From Natronorubrum halalkaliphilum (GTDB lineage Archaea; Halobacteriota; Halobacteria; Halobacteriales; Natrialbaceae): a stretch of DNA of 64,000 bases. Below are positions 1 through 8,695 of this stretch, in pieces (within the stretch, counting starts at the first letter, position 1; the number at the start of each line of letters is the position of its first letter). The stretch lies in assembly GCF_009834785.1 (NCBI RefSeq), contig NZ_WUYX01000029.1:116611-180610 (forward strand), read 5' to 3'. The translations under genes and the position numbers were made by a program. The notes under the pieces were generated by a model. That model was given only the letters and a program-made list of their open reading frames with translations, was not told where the DNA came from and made no database searches.

Positions 1-33
1 GTCCAAGCAGTGCTACATTCGGACGCGTCCTGA
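1..33 (+). CDS. possible 3' end of an upstream gene (partial)
   Basis: Frame 1 is open from the window edge to a TGA at 31-33 and would encode the last ten residues of a protein that starts outside the window. The response regulator gene begins 11 bases later, so the two could be co-transcribed. The fragment is too short to assign a family, and an open stretch this short could be chance. Confidence 0.2.
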   Translation, partial: VQAVLHSDAS

Positions 34-44
34 GAGAGCAAACC

Positions 45-470
45 GTGGAAACACCAAACTCCCTCGACTCTCCGAGAGAAGTGAACGACCTCCTGCTCGT
101 GGAGGATAACCCGGCTGACATTCGCTTCGTCGAAGAGACGATCGACAACTCCTCACTCGATGCGACAGTCCACAGTGTCTCGACGAGTGCTGCAGGTGTG
201 GATTTCGTTCGCCAGCGAGGGGAGTACCAAGATGCACCGGAGCCTGACCTCGTATTTCTCGACTGGAATCTCCGGCAAACGACTGGAAGAGAAGTATTAA
301 CGGCTATCAAGGAGGAACACGCACATATCCCTATAGTGATACTAACCGGCTCGAAAGTGAAGGTGGAGCCCGACCAACTGCCCTCGACGAAGGCGGATTC
401 GGTGAAGGAAAAACCGACCGACCCGGATGGATACATCGAAATCATCCGTTCGATCGCTCCCAATCAATAA
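45..470 (+). CDS. single-domain response regulator (receiver only)
   Basis: A 141-residue protein made of one CheY-like receiver domain. All the signature residues are visible: the acidic pair in LLLVEDNPADI (E20, D21), the phospho-acceptor Asp73 in DLVFLDWNL, the Thr of ILTGS, and the conserved Lys in VKEKPT. There is no DNA-binding or output domain, so it should act by phosphorylation-dependent protein contact, as in the Rcp1-like or halo-type regulators that serve phytochrome-like or sensory kinases. The start is GTG at 45; no ATG fits better. No histidine kinase is visible in the window, and its partner may lie just upstream of base 1. Family assignment is firm; partner and signal are unknown. 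Confidence 0.9.
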   Translation: METPNSLDSPREVNDLLLVEDNPADIRFVEETIDNSSLDATVHSVSTSAAGVDFVRQRGEYQDAPEPDLVFLDWNLRQTTGREVLTAIKEEHAHIPIVILTGSKVKVEPDQLPSTKADSVKEKPTDPDGYIEIIRSIAPNQ

Positions 471-781
471 GCACACGCACCGACTCGAGCGTTTTACCCG
501 TTGCTGGATGTTCGAACCGAAACAGGCCACCCGGTGAACAGTCCAAGTATATAATTATTTCCTATCGTGCAATTATATCTAATCGTCGCCGGATCGTAGC
601 TGGTCAATTATCCACAAATAGCTACCATTGTGGCACCTTTGCAGAAAGGTCACGGTCTTTCATTCAATATACTGTGTGGTTGTTCATTCTTCACGATAGA
701 TCTATGGCAATGTATAGCAAAGGCTTTAGTTCTCGTGGGGCAAAATTCCGGTACGGTCGGCCCACAGGCCACTGATTTACT
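471..781. other. 311-bp intergenic region, korAB promoter
   Basis: AT-rich stretch without a credible ORF. It holds several A/T tracts (for example around 547-585) and a TATA-like GGCTTTAG near 720-727, suitably placed for a short-leader korA transcript. No RNA gene or repeat was recognised. Confidence 0.4.
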
Positions 782-2689
782 ATGAGCGACGACGAACTCA
801 TCTGGCGAATCGCAGGCGGTTCCGGAGACGGGATCGACTCGACAAGTCAGAACTTCGCAAAAGCGCTGATGCGTTCGGGGCTCAACGTGTTTACCCACCG
901 CCACTATCCGTCGCGGATCCGCGGTGGCCACACCTACGTCGAGATCCGGGCCGCAGACAAGGACGTACAGTCACGGGGAGACGGCTACAACTTCCTGCTC
1001 TCGCTGGGCGATTCCTTCGCCCGCAACCCGCAGGAAGAGGCCTACTACGGCAACGAGGAGATCAAGCCGCTCTCGGAGAACTTAGACGAGCTACGGGAAG
1101 GGGGGATCATCGTCTACGACGAGGGCCTCATCAGCGAGGAGGACGTCGAAGCGATCAACCTCGAGGAGCGTGCCGAGGAGAACGACTGGCACGTGTTCCC
1201 GATGGACCTCCGCGGCCTCGCAAAGGAGCACGGCCGCGAGGTCATGCGCAACACCGCCGGCGTGGGGGTCACCGCGGCGCTGCTCGACATGGAGCTCGAG
1301 CACATCGAGGACCTGATGTCCGACGCGATGAGCGACGACATCCTCGAGGCGAACCTCGAGATCCTCCACGAAGCGTACGACACCGTCAACGAGGAGTACG
1401 ACTTCGAACACGACCTTCGCGCCCCGACGGGCGACCACGGCGCGGAACAGGCGCTTCTGTCGGGTTCGAACGCGATCGCCTACGGCGCGATCGACGGCGG
1501 CTGTCGGTTCATCGCGGGTTATCCGATGACGCCGTGGACGGACGTGTTCACCATCCTGAGCCAGAACTTCCCCGACATGGGCGGAGTCTCGGAGCAGGTC
1601 GAAGACGAAATCGCCGCGGCCGCGCTCGCCGTCGGGGCGAGCCACGCCGGCGTGAAAGCCATGTCCGGGTCCTCCGGGGGCGGATTCGCGCTGATGAGCG
1701 AACCCCTCGGTCTCGCCGAGATGACCGAGACGCCGCTCGTGCTCGTCGAATCGATGCGCGCCGGCCCCTCGACCGGGATGCCGACCAAGCCCGAACAGGG
1801 CGACCTCGAGTTCGTTCTCTACACGAGCCAGGGCGACTCCTCGCGAGTCGTCTTCGCGCCGGGGAACATCGAGGAGGCCTACGAGCAGACGCGACTGGCC
1901 TTCGACATCGCCTGGGAGTACCAGATCCCGACGATCATCATCTACGATCAGAAGCTCTCCGGCGAGAACATGAACGTCGACGTCGAGTTCTTCGACCGCG
2001 AACCCGAACCTGGTCTCGGCTCGACGATGACCGAAGAAGAGCTCAAGGAGGCCGCTCACGATGCCTCCGGGAAGTTCCATCGCTTCCAGCACGAACCCGA
2101 CAACGATAACCACGTCAGTCCGCGCTCGCTGCCCGGCCAGAAGGGCGGGCGCTACCTCGCGACCGGGAACGAACACAGCCCGGTCGGACACATCAGCGAG
2201 GACCCCGACAACCGCGTCTTCCAGATGGAACGACGGGTGCAGAAACTCGAGGCCATCCGCGACGAACTCGACGAGGAACGGCCCTCGAACCAGACCTACT
2301 TCGGCGAGGACGACGCCGAGTACGGAATCATCACGTGGGGCTCGAGCCAGGGCGCCGTCGTCGAAGCCGTCGAGCGCCTGAACGAGCAGGGCCACTCGGT
2401 AAGGGGGATCAGCGTCTCCGACATGATGCCGTTCCCCGAGCAGGAAATGACCGAGTTCCTCGAGAGCGTCGACGAGGCGATGGTCGTTGAGATGAACGCC
2501 ACCGCCCAGTTCCGCGGCCTGATCCAGAAGGAACTCGGTCGCTTCGGCGAGAAACTGACCAGCCTCCTCAAGTACAACGGGAACCCGTTCGAGCCCGCGG
2601 AGGTCGTCGAGGGCTACGAGGTTAACCTCGAGGATGGCGACAGAGAACCGACCGCACAGGTCCGAATCGAACCTGCTGCAGGTGATTAA
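782..2689 (+). CDS. korA: 2-oxoacid:ferredoxin oxidoreductase, alpha subunit (fused gamma-alpha)
   Basis: A 635-residue subunit of the ferredoxin-dependent enzyme that oxidatively decarboxylates a 2-oxoacid to acyl-CoA. The order is that of archaeal two-subunit enzymes: an N-terminal gamma domain (about residues 1-200, with GGSGDGIDS and PSRIRGGHTYVEIR), then the pyrimidine-binding alpha domain (about 215-400, with AGYPMTPWT and SEQVEDEIAA), then the C-terminal alpha domain carrying WGSSQGAVVEAVERL. It lies two bases from the beta subunit gene, so the pair is an operon. The close resemblance to the haloarchaeal KorA set suggests 2-oxoglutarate (or a broad range) as substrate rather than pyruvate, but specificity cannot be read from sequence. 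ATG at 782 follows the AT-rich promoter region. Confidence 0.93.
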   Translation: MSDDELIWRIAGGSGDGIDSTSQNFAKALMRSGLNVFTHRHYPSRIRGGHTYVEIRAADKDVQSRGDGYNFLLSLGDSFARNPQEEAYYGNEEIKPLSENLDELREGGIIVYDEGLISEEDVEAINLEERAEENDWHVFPMDLRGLAKEHGREVMRNTAGVGVTAALLDMELEHIEDLMSDAMSDDILEANLEILHEAYDTVNEEYDFEHDLRAPTGDHGAEQALLSGSNAIAYGAIDGGCRFIAGYPMTPWTDVFTILSQNFPDMGGVSEQVEDEIAAAALAVGASHAGVKAMSGSSGGGFALMSEPLGLAEMTETPLVLVESMRAGPSTGMPTKPEQGDLEFVLYTSQGDSSRVVFAPGNIEEAYEQTRLAFDIAWEYQIPTIIIYDQKLSGENMNVDVEFFDREPEPGLGSTMTEEELKEAAHDASGKFHRFQHEPDNDNHVSPRSLPGQKGGRYLATGNEHSPVGHISEDPDNRVFQMERRVQKLEAIRDELDEERPSNQTYFGEDDAEYGIITWGSSQGAVVEAVERLNEQGHSVRGISVSDMMPFPEQEMTEFLESVDEAMVVEMNATAQFRGLIQKELGRFGEKLTSLLKYNGNPFEPAEVVEGYEVNLEDGDREPTAQVRIEPAAGD

Positions 2690-2691
2690 TC

Positions 2692-3627
2692 ATGAGTGCA
2701 TTCAACGCAATCGGTGAGGAACGGGAGATCGACCGGGACGAGTTTACCCCCGGTGTCGAACCGCAGCCGACCTGGTGTCCTGGCTGTGGCGACTTCGGCG
2801 TGCTGAAGTCGCTCAAACAGGCGCTGCCCGAAGTCGGCCGAACGCCCGAAGAGGTGCTGACGGTCACCGGGATCGGCTGTTCCGGCAAGCTGAACAGCTA
2901 CCTGGATACGTACGGCTTCCACACGATCCACGGCCGCTCGCTGCCCGTAGCCCGTGCTGCAAAGCTCGCGAATCCGGAGCTCGAGGTCATCGCCGCAGGC
3001 GGTGACGGCGACGGCTACGGGATCGGTGGCAACCACTGGATCCACACGGCTCGTGAGAACCACGATATCACGTACATCGTCTTCAACAACGAGATCTTCG
3101 GCCTGACGAAGGGCCAGACGTCGCCGACGAGCCCGAAGGGTCACAAGTCCAAGACCCAGCCATCGGGGAGCGCGAAGACGCCGCTGCGACCGCTGTCGAT
3201 GTCGCTGAACGCCGGCGCGAGCTACGTCGCTCGTACGGCCGCGGTCAACCCGAATCAGGCCAAGGAGATCATCAAGGAGGCCATCGAACACGACGGCTTC
3301 GCCCACGTCGACTTCCTGACCCAGTGTCCGACCTGGAACAAGGACGCACGCCAGTACGTCCCCTACATCGACGTCCAGGAGTCCGACGACTACGACTTCG
3401 ACGTTACCGACCGGCGCGAAGCCGCCGAGATGATGCACGAGACCGAAGACGTCCTCAAGGAGGGGACCGTCCTCACGGGCCGGTACTACGTCGACGACGA
3501 CCGACCGTCCTACCAGCAGGAGAAGGCCGCCGTCGGCGAGATGCCCGACGAACCGCTCGCAGAGCGGTACTTCGACGACGACGCCGAGTGGGAGCGCAGC
3601 TACGACCTGCTCGACCGACACACCTAA
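2692..3627 (+). CDS. korB: 2-oxoacid:ferredoxin oxidoreductase, beta subunit
   Basis: A 311-residue TPP- and [4Fe-4S]-binding subunit, partner of the preceding alpha subunit. Cluster cysteines are visible as C29 and C32 (WCPGCGDFG), C63 (GIGCSGKL) and C212 (LTQCPTW). The TPP/Mg motif is GGDGDGYGIGGNHW followed by NNEIFGLTKGQTSPTSPKG. The C-terminus (about 225-311) is an acidic extension typical of halophiles. The ATG follows the korA stop by two bases, implying translational coupling. The region after it is T-rich (3661-3727), as expected for an archaeal terminator. Confidence 0.93.
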   Translation: MSAFNAIGEEREIDRDEFTPGVEPQPTWCPGCGDFGVLKSLKQALPEVGRTPEEVLTVTGIGCSGKLNSYLDTYGFHTIHGRSLPVARAAKLANPELEVIAAGGDGDGYGIGGNHWIHTARENHDITYIVFNNEIFGLTKGQTSPTSPKGHKSKTQPSGSAKTPLRPLSMSLNAGASYVARTAAVNPNQAKEIIKEAIEHDGFAHVDFLTQCPTWNKDARQYVPYIDVQESDDYDFDVTDRREAAEMMHETEDVLKEGTVLTGRYYVDDDRPSYQQEKAAVGEMPDEPLAERYFDDDAEWERSYDLLDRHT

Positions 3628-3988
3628 GCTGAACCGTCGTCTCGTCGCCGGCTTGGGCTTCGATTTTGGAGTTTGGCTTTCGGTTTGCTATTCTTTGTTT
3701 TCCGTTTTGAGTACTGATCTTCGCTTTTCGCCGTGAATACTCACGGCATACCTCGAAAGTGACGTCATTCGCGCCGACTACCGGGAAGGCATCCGAGTGA
3801 ACTCGAACGGTTCCGGCTTCACACAACCTGCCGTTGCACGCGCTCGGGATTGGTCCTCACGGGGTCACAACGGGAGGCGCTGCCGTTCGCGTGTTCTCGA
3901 GACGGTTCTGAATCGGTCCAGAAAGCAAGCGGGGAGAAATAGCCGAAGATGAGGCAAACGGCAGGCGAAGACGGTTCCCCCTTCGCAC
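3628..3988. terminator. 361-bp region with T-rich korAB terminator and a small hairpin
   Basis: No gene seen. Between 3661 and 3727 the + strand carries repeated T tracts, a plausible archaeal transcription terminator for korAB. Just after it, at 3730-3747, a perfect 7-bp stem (GCCGTGA/TCACGGC) encloses a 4-base loop. The rest (3750-3988) shows no coding signal on either strand. Confidence 0.4.
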
Positions 3989-4321
3989 TCAACTGTCGCC
4001 GTCGTACTCCCCGCGGTAGCCGACGCCGCGGGCGAACAGTTTCGTGAGGTAACTCAAGACGAGCAGGGAAACGAGTAGCCCGCCGAGCGCGAGGGGCTGG
4101 AAGCCGTAGATCATCTCGCGAATCGCGTAGCCGATGACGAGCAGCCCCATGAACAGGGCCGTGCCGCCCGCCCATCGGGACACGTAGGCCGGATCGACCG
4201 ACTCGTCGTAGTTCGCGTGCAAATCGGCTCGTCCGCGGATCGCGATAACGTACCCGAGATAGAGGATGGCGATCCCGCAGAGCAACCAGACGGTCCCGCT
4301 GATGAGATTGGCGTCGACCAT
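3989..4321 (-). CDS. small membrane protein, DUF3784-like
   Basis: About 110 residues with three hydrophobic segments: roughly LISGTVWLLCGIAILYLGYV, then GGTALFMGLLVIGYAI, then LALGGLLVSLLVLSYL. The size and the pattern of a first TM helix, a short polar stretch and two more helices fit the DUF3784 family of uncharacterised membrane proteins. I placed the start at the ATG at 4321 (MVDANLI), because the further 16 residues up to 4369 are polar and unlike a membrane protein N-terminus. It stands alone between korAB and the Lrp gene, divergent from the latter. No function can be inferred. Confidence 0.7.
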   Translation of the reverse strand: MVDANLISGTVWLLCGIAILYLGYVIAIRGRADLHANYDESVDPAYVSRWAGGTALFMGLLVIGYAIREMIYGFQPLALGGLLVSLLVLSYLTKLFARGVGYRGEYDGDS

Positions 4322-4524
4322 GTCACTCGGTGAATTTGGGGTTAGCGAGCGAATAAGTCCGACGATCACGCGGCCGGAACAGGCCCCGCTGATTCGCAGT
4401 AGGCCCTACCCGCTAGCCGTTTCCCATTTCGACGCCCAGACGCCCGAACGGTGGCGTTTCCATCGGATCACCGGCCGTTTTCGTATACAAAAGATATTTT
4501 TCCATCGGAGCAAAACAGAGTAGT

Positions 4525-4953
4525 ATGAGCACCCAGGCGACGGAAGATCGCATCCTCGAGGTTCTCGAAGAGGATGCCCAGGCGTCCTACGCCGAGATCG
4601 CCGAGCGGGCGGACGTCTCGAAACCAACGGTTCGAAAGTATATCAACCAGCTCGAAGACGAGGGGGTGATCGTCGGCTACTCGGCCGATATCGACCCGAA
4701 GAAACTCTCGAGTAAGACGATTGCGATGGTGGGAATCGACGTCGCGAGCGAACGCTACGTCGAGGCGACGAAGGCGCTCAAGTCCCTCGAGGAGGTCGAG
4801 GCCCTGTACAGTTCCAGCGGCGACCACATGCTGATGGCGGAGGTTCGCGCCGAAGACGGCGACGCGCTGGGCGAGATTATCTCCGAGAACTTACTCGAGA
4901 TCGACGGCGTCACCGCGGCCCACCCCTCTTTCTTGCAGGAACGACTCAAGTAA
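4525..4953 (+). CDS. Lrp/AsnC family transcriptional regulator
   Basis: A 142-residue regulator: N-terminal winged helix-turn-helix (about 5-60, with ASYAEIAERADVSKPTVRKYINQLEDEGVI) and C-terminal RAM/AsnC ligand-binding domain (about 70-142). Lrp proteins form octamers and control amino-acid and central metabolism. A TATA-like AAGATATTTTT around 4490-4500 lies about 25-35 bases before the ATG, suggesting a short leader or leaderless mRNA. Its target is unknown; the nearest metabolic operon is korAB, but nothing ties the two together beyond proximity. Confidence 0.9.
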   Translation: MSTQATEDRILEVLEEDAQASYAEIAERADVSKPTVRKYINQLEDEGVIVGYSADIDPKKLSSKTIAMVGIDVASERYVEATKALKSLEEVEALYSSSGDHMLMAEVRAEDGDALGEIISENLLEIDGVTAAHPSFLQERLK

Positions 4954-5043
4954 CGGCGGTCGGTGGTCAGTCTTGCCTCGTTGAGCCCTATCCGGGGACC
5001 GTTTGGCCATTTCGTTTTCACGCTGGCCGGCGTAGGTACGGCC

Positions 5044-5538
5044 ATGCCTTCGTACGACCGCCGGACGACGATCGATGCACCGCTCGCGGATGTCTGGCAG
5101 TTTCACTCGGGAATCGAAGCGCTCGAGGCGGTAACGCCGGATTGGATGGGGTTGCGCGTCGAGTCGGTGATGGGTCCCGTCGGCGATCTGGATCCGGGCC
5201 GACTCGACGCCGGCACCGAAATCTCGCTGTCGATACGGCCGTTCGGTGCGGGGCCCCGTCAGTACTGGACCTCGTTGATTACGGAGCGCGAGCGCGGCGA
5301 CGGCGCTGCCTACTTTCGCGACCGGATGATTCGCGGTCCGTTCGCTCACTGGGAACACACCCACGCTTTCTACGCCGACGGCGATCGAACCCTGCTTCGG
5401 GATCACGTCGAGTACGAACTGCTCCCCGACAGAGGCGGGCTCGGGCGGGTCAACGACGTAGTCTCGCCGTTCTCCCGAATCGGGTTCGAGACGATGTTTC
5501 GGGCACGCCACCGGGAGACGAAAGCGCGACTCGAATGA
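5044..5538 (+). CDS. SRPBCC-fold (polyketide cyclase/cell division inhibitor-like) protein
   Basis: About 164 residues, start chosen at ATG 5044 (MPSYDRRTTIDAPLADVWQF), because the helix-grip fold normally opens with exactly such a strand, and the 27 upstream in-frame residues look non-coding. IDAPLADVWQFHSGIEALEAVTPDW and the later FAHWEHTHAFYADGDRTLLRDHVEYELL are characteristic of SRPBCC proteins of the SulA-neighbour type. These bind hydrophobic ligands. It lies 90 bp after the Lrp regulator in the same direction and may be co-transcribed. The substrate is unknown. Confidence 0.8.
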   Translation: MPSYDRRTTIDAPLADVWQFHSGIEALEAVTPDWMGLRVESVMGPVGDLDPGRLDAGTEISLSIRPFGAGPRQYWTSLITERERGDGAAYFRDRMIRGPFAHWEHTHAFYADGDRTLLRDHVEYELLPDRGGLGRVNDVVSPFSRIGFETMFRARHRETKARLE

Positions 5539-5558
5539 ACGCGTCCGTCTGATCTGCC

Positions 5559-5660
5559 GTCGAGGATCGTGTTCGTCGCGTTGCCGCGTTCGTGTCGTTG
5601 CCACGTCCGTACCGTTGCCACTGCCACGTTCGTACCGTTCGTCCGCCGAGTGTTCGGTTT
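5559..5660. repeat. degenerate short tandem repeats
   Basis: The intergenic stretch between the SRPBCC and NosL-like genes is built of imperfect repeats of GTTGCC(A/G)C and GTTCGT/GTCCGTACC blocks. It has no ORF. Similar low-complexity patches occur at 47380-47425 and 53885-53960, so this seems a habit of the genome's gene ends, arising by slippage (inference). Confidence 0.5.
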
Positions 5661-5709
5661 CGGTGACTGAACCACGCTCGTTTTGGTCGTCGGGTCGTTA
5701 CGTCCGCGT

Positions 5710-6330
5710 ATGACTGGACTCGAGGACCGATCGGTCGGCCGACGACGGCTCCTGGGCGCGTTCGGAGCGAGCGCAACGGTCGGTATCGCGGGGTGTCTGG
5801 GTGGAAACGGTGACGACGAGGGCGACGACTCCGAGGGCGATACCGGTGACACCGACGATATCGAGGTCACGCAGTCCTACCAGCCGAACGTCGAGCATCC
5901 GGGTGACGACCCGATCGACTTCGAGGGCGACCACAACTGTGCGGTCTGTAATATGACGGTGACGGACTACCCGCAGTGGCAGAGCCAACTCGCCCACGAG
6001 GACGGGGACGGGGCCGTCTTCGACACGCCGGGCTGTCTGCTCGCGTACATGGTCGCGACGGGTTCCGACTCGCCGATCGCCGGGGCCTGGACGACCGAGT
6101 TCGAGTCCACCACCCTCATCGACGCCACCGAAGCGCACTTCGTTCGGGTCACCGAGACGGCCGCGACGGACGATCCGATGGGCGGCAGCCCGCGCGTCTT
6201 CGAGGAGTACGATGATGCCGTCGCGTACCTCGAGGACTGGGAGCACGAGGAGCTAACGGAGGACGACATCATCGAGTTCGATGATATCGACGTCGAGACC
6301 GCGGCGATCTATCGGGAGAATCGGCTCTGA
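5710..6330 (+). CDS. NosL-like copper-binding lipoprotein
   Basis: About 206 residues from ATG 5710. The N-terminus has a twin-arginine signal (VGRRRLLGAFGA) and a lipobox ending at Cys29 (GIAGC), so it should be a Tat-exported lipid-anchored protein on the outer face of the membrane. After an acidic linker (32-55) comes a NosL-type domain with C77-AV-C80-N-M82, then DTPGCLLAYMVATG. NosL proteins bind Cu(I) and serve nitrous oxide reductase, but no nos gene is in the window, so a more general copper role is possible. The usual NosL start would be the upstream GTG at 5683; ATG 5710 gives the better Tat signal. Confidence 0.85.
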   Translation: MTGLEDRSVGRRRLLGAFGASATVGIAGCLGGNGDDEGDDSEGDTGDTDDIEVTQSYQPNVEHPGDDPIDFEGDHNCAVCNMTVTDYPQWQSQLAHEDGDGAVFDTPGCLLAYMVATGSDSPIAGAWTTEFESTTLIDATEAHFVRVTETAATDDPMGGSPRVFEEYDDAVAYLEDWEHEELTEDDIIEFDDIDVETAAIYRENRL

Positions 6331-6391
6331 TCGCGCTCGTGAAACTGGCCTGATAGCTCTGCCCGGCTGCCGACGGTAAAGACGTCCAGCC

Positions 6392-7261
6392 TCATTCTCG
6401 CCGCTGAATCAGGAGGACGCCAACGACGACCAGCGCGCCACCGAATACCGTCGTCGCCGTCACGGGTTCGCCGAGCACTGCGGTGCCGAGGACGACCGCT
6501 ACGGCCGGTTCGGCCGTACTCACGATACTCGCTCTGCTCGCACCGATCCGCGACAGTCCGGCGTACAACAGGAGGATCGGGAGCGCGGTCGAGAGCAGCG
6601 ACAGCGCGGTCAACACGCCCCAGGCCGTCGTCTCGGTCGCCGCGGGAATCCGAAACGTCCCCGTTCCGACGCCGAGCGCGAGAAAGACGAGTCCGGACGC
6701 CGGCAACACGTGTGCGGTCAACACCTGCGGCTCGATCGACTTGAGGACGCGCTCGCTGCCCATCACGTAGCCGGCGTAGCTGACGGCCCCGGCGAGGACG
6801 ATGAGCACGCCCCGCGGATCCGCGCCGGCGGGGTCCGCGCCGACGATCAGGGCGACGCCCCCGAGGGAGAGACAGAGCGCCACGAGCATCGTCCGGCTTA
6901 CTCGCCGGGGGTTCGTGACGATTCGGACGGTGACGACGATCGCCGGGTACGTGTAGAGGACGATCGCGACCAGCCCGGCGGTCAGATACTCGAGCCCCCA
7001 GAAGTAGAAGCCACTCATCGCGCCGAAGCCGGCGACGCCGAGCACGATCGCCCACACGAGTGAGCGTCCGGTGAGCAGGCGGAGCCGGCCGCGAAGTGCG
7101 AGCAGCGGCCAGAGAATCGCGGTCGCGATGGCGAACCGAAAGACGAGCACGGTCGGAATCGAGAGGCCGATGTCGCTCGCGACGGTCCCGAAAATACCGA
7201 CGGCACCGAACCCCGTGGCGGACGCGAGGACGTACGCGATGCCGACCGACCGCTCGTTCAT
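6392..7261 (-). CDS. DMT superfamily (EamA) transporter
   Basis: A 289-residue integral membrane protein with about ten hydrophobic helices arranged as two EamA repeats (roughly 5-135 and 150-285). The second repeat shows the usual GLSRIGASRASIVSTAEPAVAVVLGTAVLGE signature. Such proteins export or import metabolites; the substrate cannot be read from sequence. It starts with ATG at 7261 and is divergent from a second EamA transporter starting about 210 bp away. The two share the family but not obvious close identity, so they are probably independent paralogues. Confidence 0.88.
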   Translation of the reverse strand: MNERSVGIAYVLASATGFGAVGIFGTVASDIGLSIPTVLVFRFAIATAILWPLLALRGRLRLLTGRSLVWAIVLGVAGFGAMSGFYFWGLEYLTAGLVAIVLYTYPAIVVTVRIVTNPRRVSRTMLVALCLSLGGVALIVGADPAGADPRGVLIVLAGAVSYAGYVMGSERVLKSIEPQVLTAHVLPASGLVFLALGVGTGTFRIPAATETTAWGVLTALSLLSTALPILLLYAGLSRIGASRASIVSTAEPAVAVVLGTAVLGEPVTATTVFGGALVVVGVLLIQRRE

Positions 7262-7470
7262 ACGGGACAGTACCTAATACGCACTGATACCTGCGGCGAT
7301 CCGCTGGGGGTTCGTCCGCCGTCCCGTTCGAGCCTTCTCTTCGAGTTTCGACTCGAGGCACACGTTCCGTTCCGAGGTCGGTCCGAAGACTGCCCCTAAC
7401 TGCACGTTTGGGCCCGAATCGAAGCGCCGTTTCGGAAGCGGTTTGGTTCCCCAGCGGATTGGACCACGAC

Positions 7471-8385
7471 GTGAACGCGTCCGATCTCGAGGTGACACCG
7501 GTCGTCGCTCTCGCGTTTGCGGTGTTCGCGGCGAGCACCAGCGCCATCCTGGTTCGCTGGAGCACGGCTCCGAGTTCGGTCGCGGCCTTCTACCGAGTGC
7601 TGTTCACGACGGCCATCGTCGCTCCCGTTGCCGTGCTCCGCTACCGGGAGGAGTTCTCGCGGCTCTCGCGGCGCGATCTCGGCTTCGCGGTCGTCGCCGG
7701 CGTCGCGCTCGCGGTCCACTTCGCGTCCTGGTTCGAGAGCCTGAACCACACGAGCGTCGCGGCGAGCGTGACGATCGTCCAGAGCCAGCCCATCTTCGTC
7801 GCGCTCGGCGCCGGGCTCCTTCTCGGCGAGCGGATCAACCGGGAAACGGTCATCGGCATCACGGTCGCCATCGTCGGTGCCGCCGCGATGTCGCTGGGTG
7901 ACGCCGGCGAGGCACCCATCTCCGATGCGACGCTGTACGGCAACTCGCTGGCGCTGCTCGGAGCAGTCACCGTCGCCGCCTACGTCCTCGCCGGCCGATC
8001 GATCCGCCAGCGCGTCTCGCTGTTTCCATACGTCACCGTCGTCTACACCGCCTGTGCGCTGACGCTGTGCCTTCTCGTCGGGGCCCAGGGCCACGAGTTC
8101 GTCGCCTATCCGGCCCGCGAGTGGCTGCTCTTTCTCGGGATGGCTATCGGCCCCGGCGTTTTCGGGCACACCGTCGTCAACTGGGTGCTCGAGCACCTCG
8201 AGTCGGTCGTGGTGAGCGTCGCCTGGTTGGGCGAACCCGTCGGCGCGACGCTGCTCGCGCTCGTCTTGCTCGCCGAGGTTCCCGACGCGGTGACGATCGG
8301 TGGCGGGCTAGTCGTTCTGGCGGGAATCTACGTGACGACAATCGAGCGGGAACGACGGCGCGGGCCGACACAACGCGACGAGTAG
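7471..8385 (+). CDS. DMT superfamily (EamA) transporter
   Basis: About 304 residues, ten predicted helices in two EamA repeats (approximately 8-140 and 160-300), with VAASVTIVQSQPIFVALGAGLLLGE in the first and VVSVAWLGEPVGATLLALVLL in the second. I prefer GTG 7471 (VNASDLEVTPVVALAF) as start: the in-frame TTG at 7408 would add 21 polar residues before the first helix. The gene is divergent from the other DMT gene, and both promoters lie in 7262-7470. Substrate unknown. Confidence 0.85.
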   Translation: MNASDLEVTPVVALAFAVFAASTSAILVRWSTAPSSVAAFYRVLFTTAIVAPVAVLRYREEFSRLSRRDLGFAVVAGVALAVHFASWFESLNHTSVAASVTIVQSQPIFVALGAGLLLGERINRETVIGITVAIVGAAAMSLGDAGEAPISDATLYGNSLALLGAVTVAAYVLAGRSIRQRVSLFPYVTVVYTACALTLCLLVGAQGHEFVAYPAREWLLFLGMAIGPGVFGHTVVNWVLEHLESVVVSVAWLGEPVGATLLALVLLAEVPDAVTIGGGLVVLAGIYVTTIERERRRGPTQRDE

Positions 8386-8397
8386 CCGTAGCGATCG

Positions 8398-8619
8398 TTA
8401 TTCCGCCTCCGGGAGCGAGGTGAGATACTCCTCCCCGTCGTCGGTGATGACGTACACGCCGCCCGAAATCTGCCGAACGTAGCCGTCGGACTGGAGCGTG
8501 GAACACCGGTTGGTGACCGTCACCGGATGGGTCTCGAGGGCCGCCGCCAGTACCCCTATTTCCGTCGGTCCTCGCTCGTCGAGGAGATCCAAGAGCCCTC
8601 GGGTCGAGCAGGCAGTCAT
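8398..8619 (-). CDS. small winged-helix DNA-binding protein
   Basis: A 73-residue protein from ATG 8619. The whole chain is a winged helix: LLDLLDERGPTEIGVLAAAL, then the recognition helix ETHPVTVTNRCSTLQSDGYV, then the wing QISGGVYVITDDGEEYL. It resembles the many single-domain MarR/PhiH-like regulators of haloarchaea. It lies 76 bp downstream of the BKACE gene on the same strand, so it could be co-transcribed and regulate that pair (inference). The longer in-frame ORF up to 8901 is Ser/Arg-rich antisense sequence of the BKACE gene and not real. Confidence 0.8.
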   Translation of the reverse strand: MTACSTRGLLDLLDERGPTEIGVLAAALETHPVTVTNRCSTLQSDGYVRQISGGVYVITDDGEEYLTSLPEAE

Positions 8620-8695
8620 TAGGTAACACACATCACGGCAAAGAATGGCATAACCGTTTCGGTGTCGGTGACGAGAGCGGTCTTCCGATCGTTCG

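Noticed and set aside
1091..2395. 434-codon minus-strand ORF inside korA
   Set aside because: Shadow of a high-GC gene: composition is Val/Arg/Asp-rich mirror sequence, no known domain, and the + strand KorA is certain.
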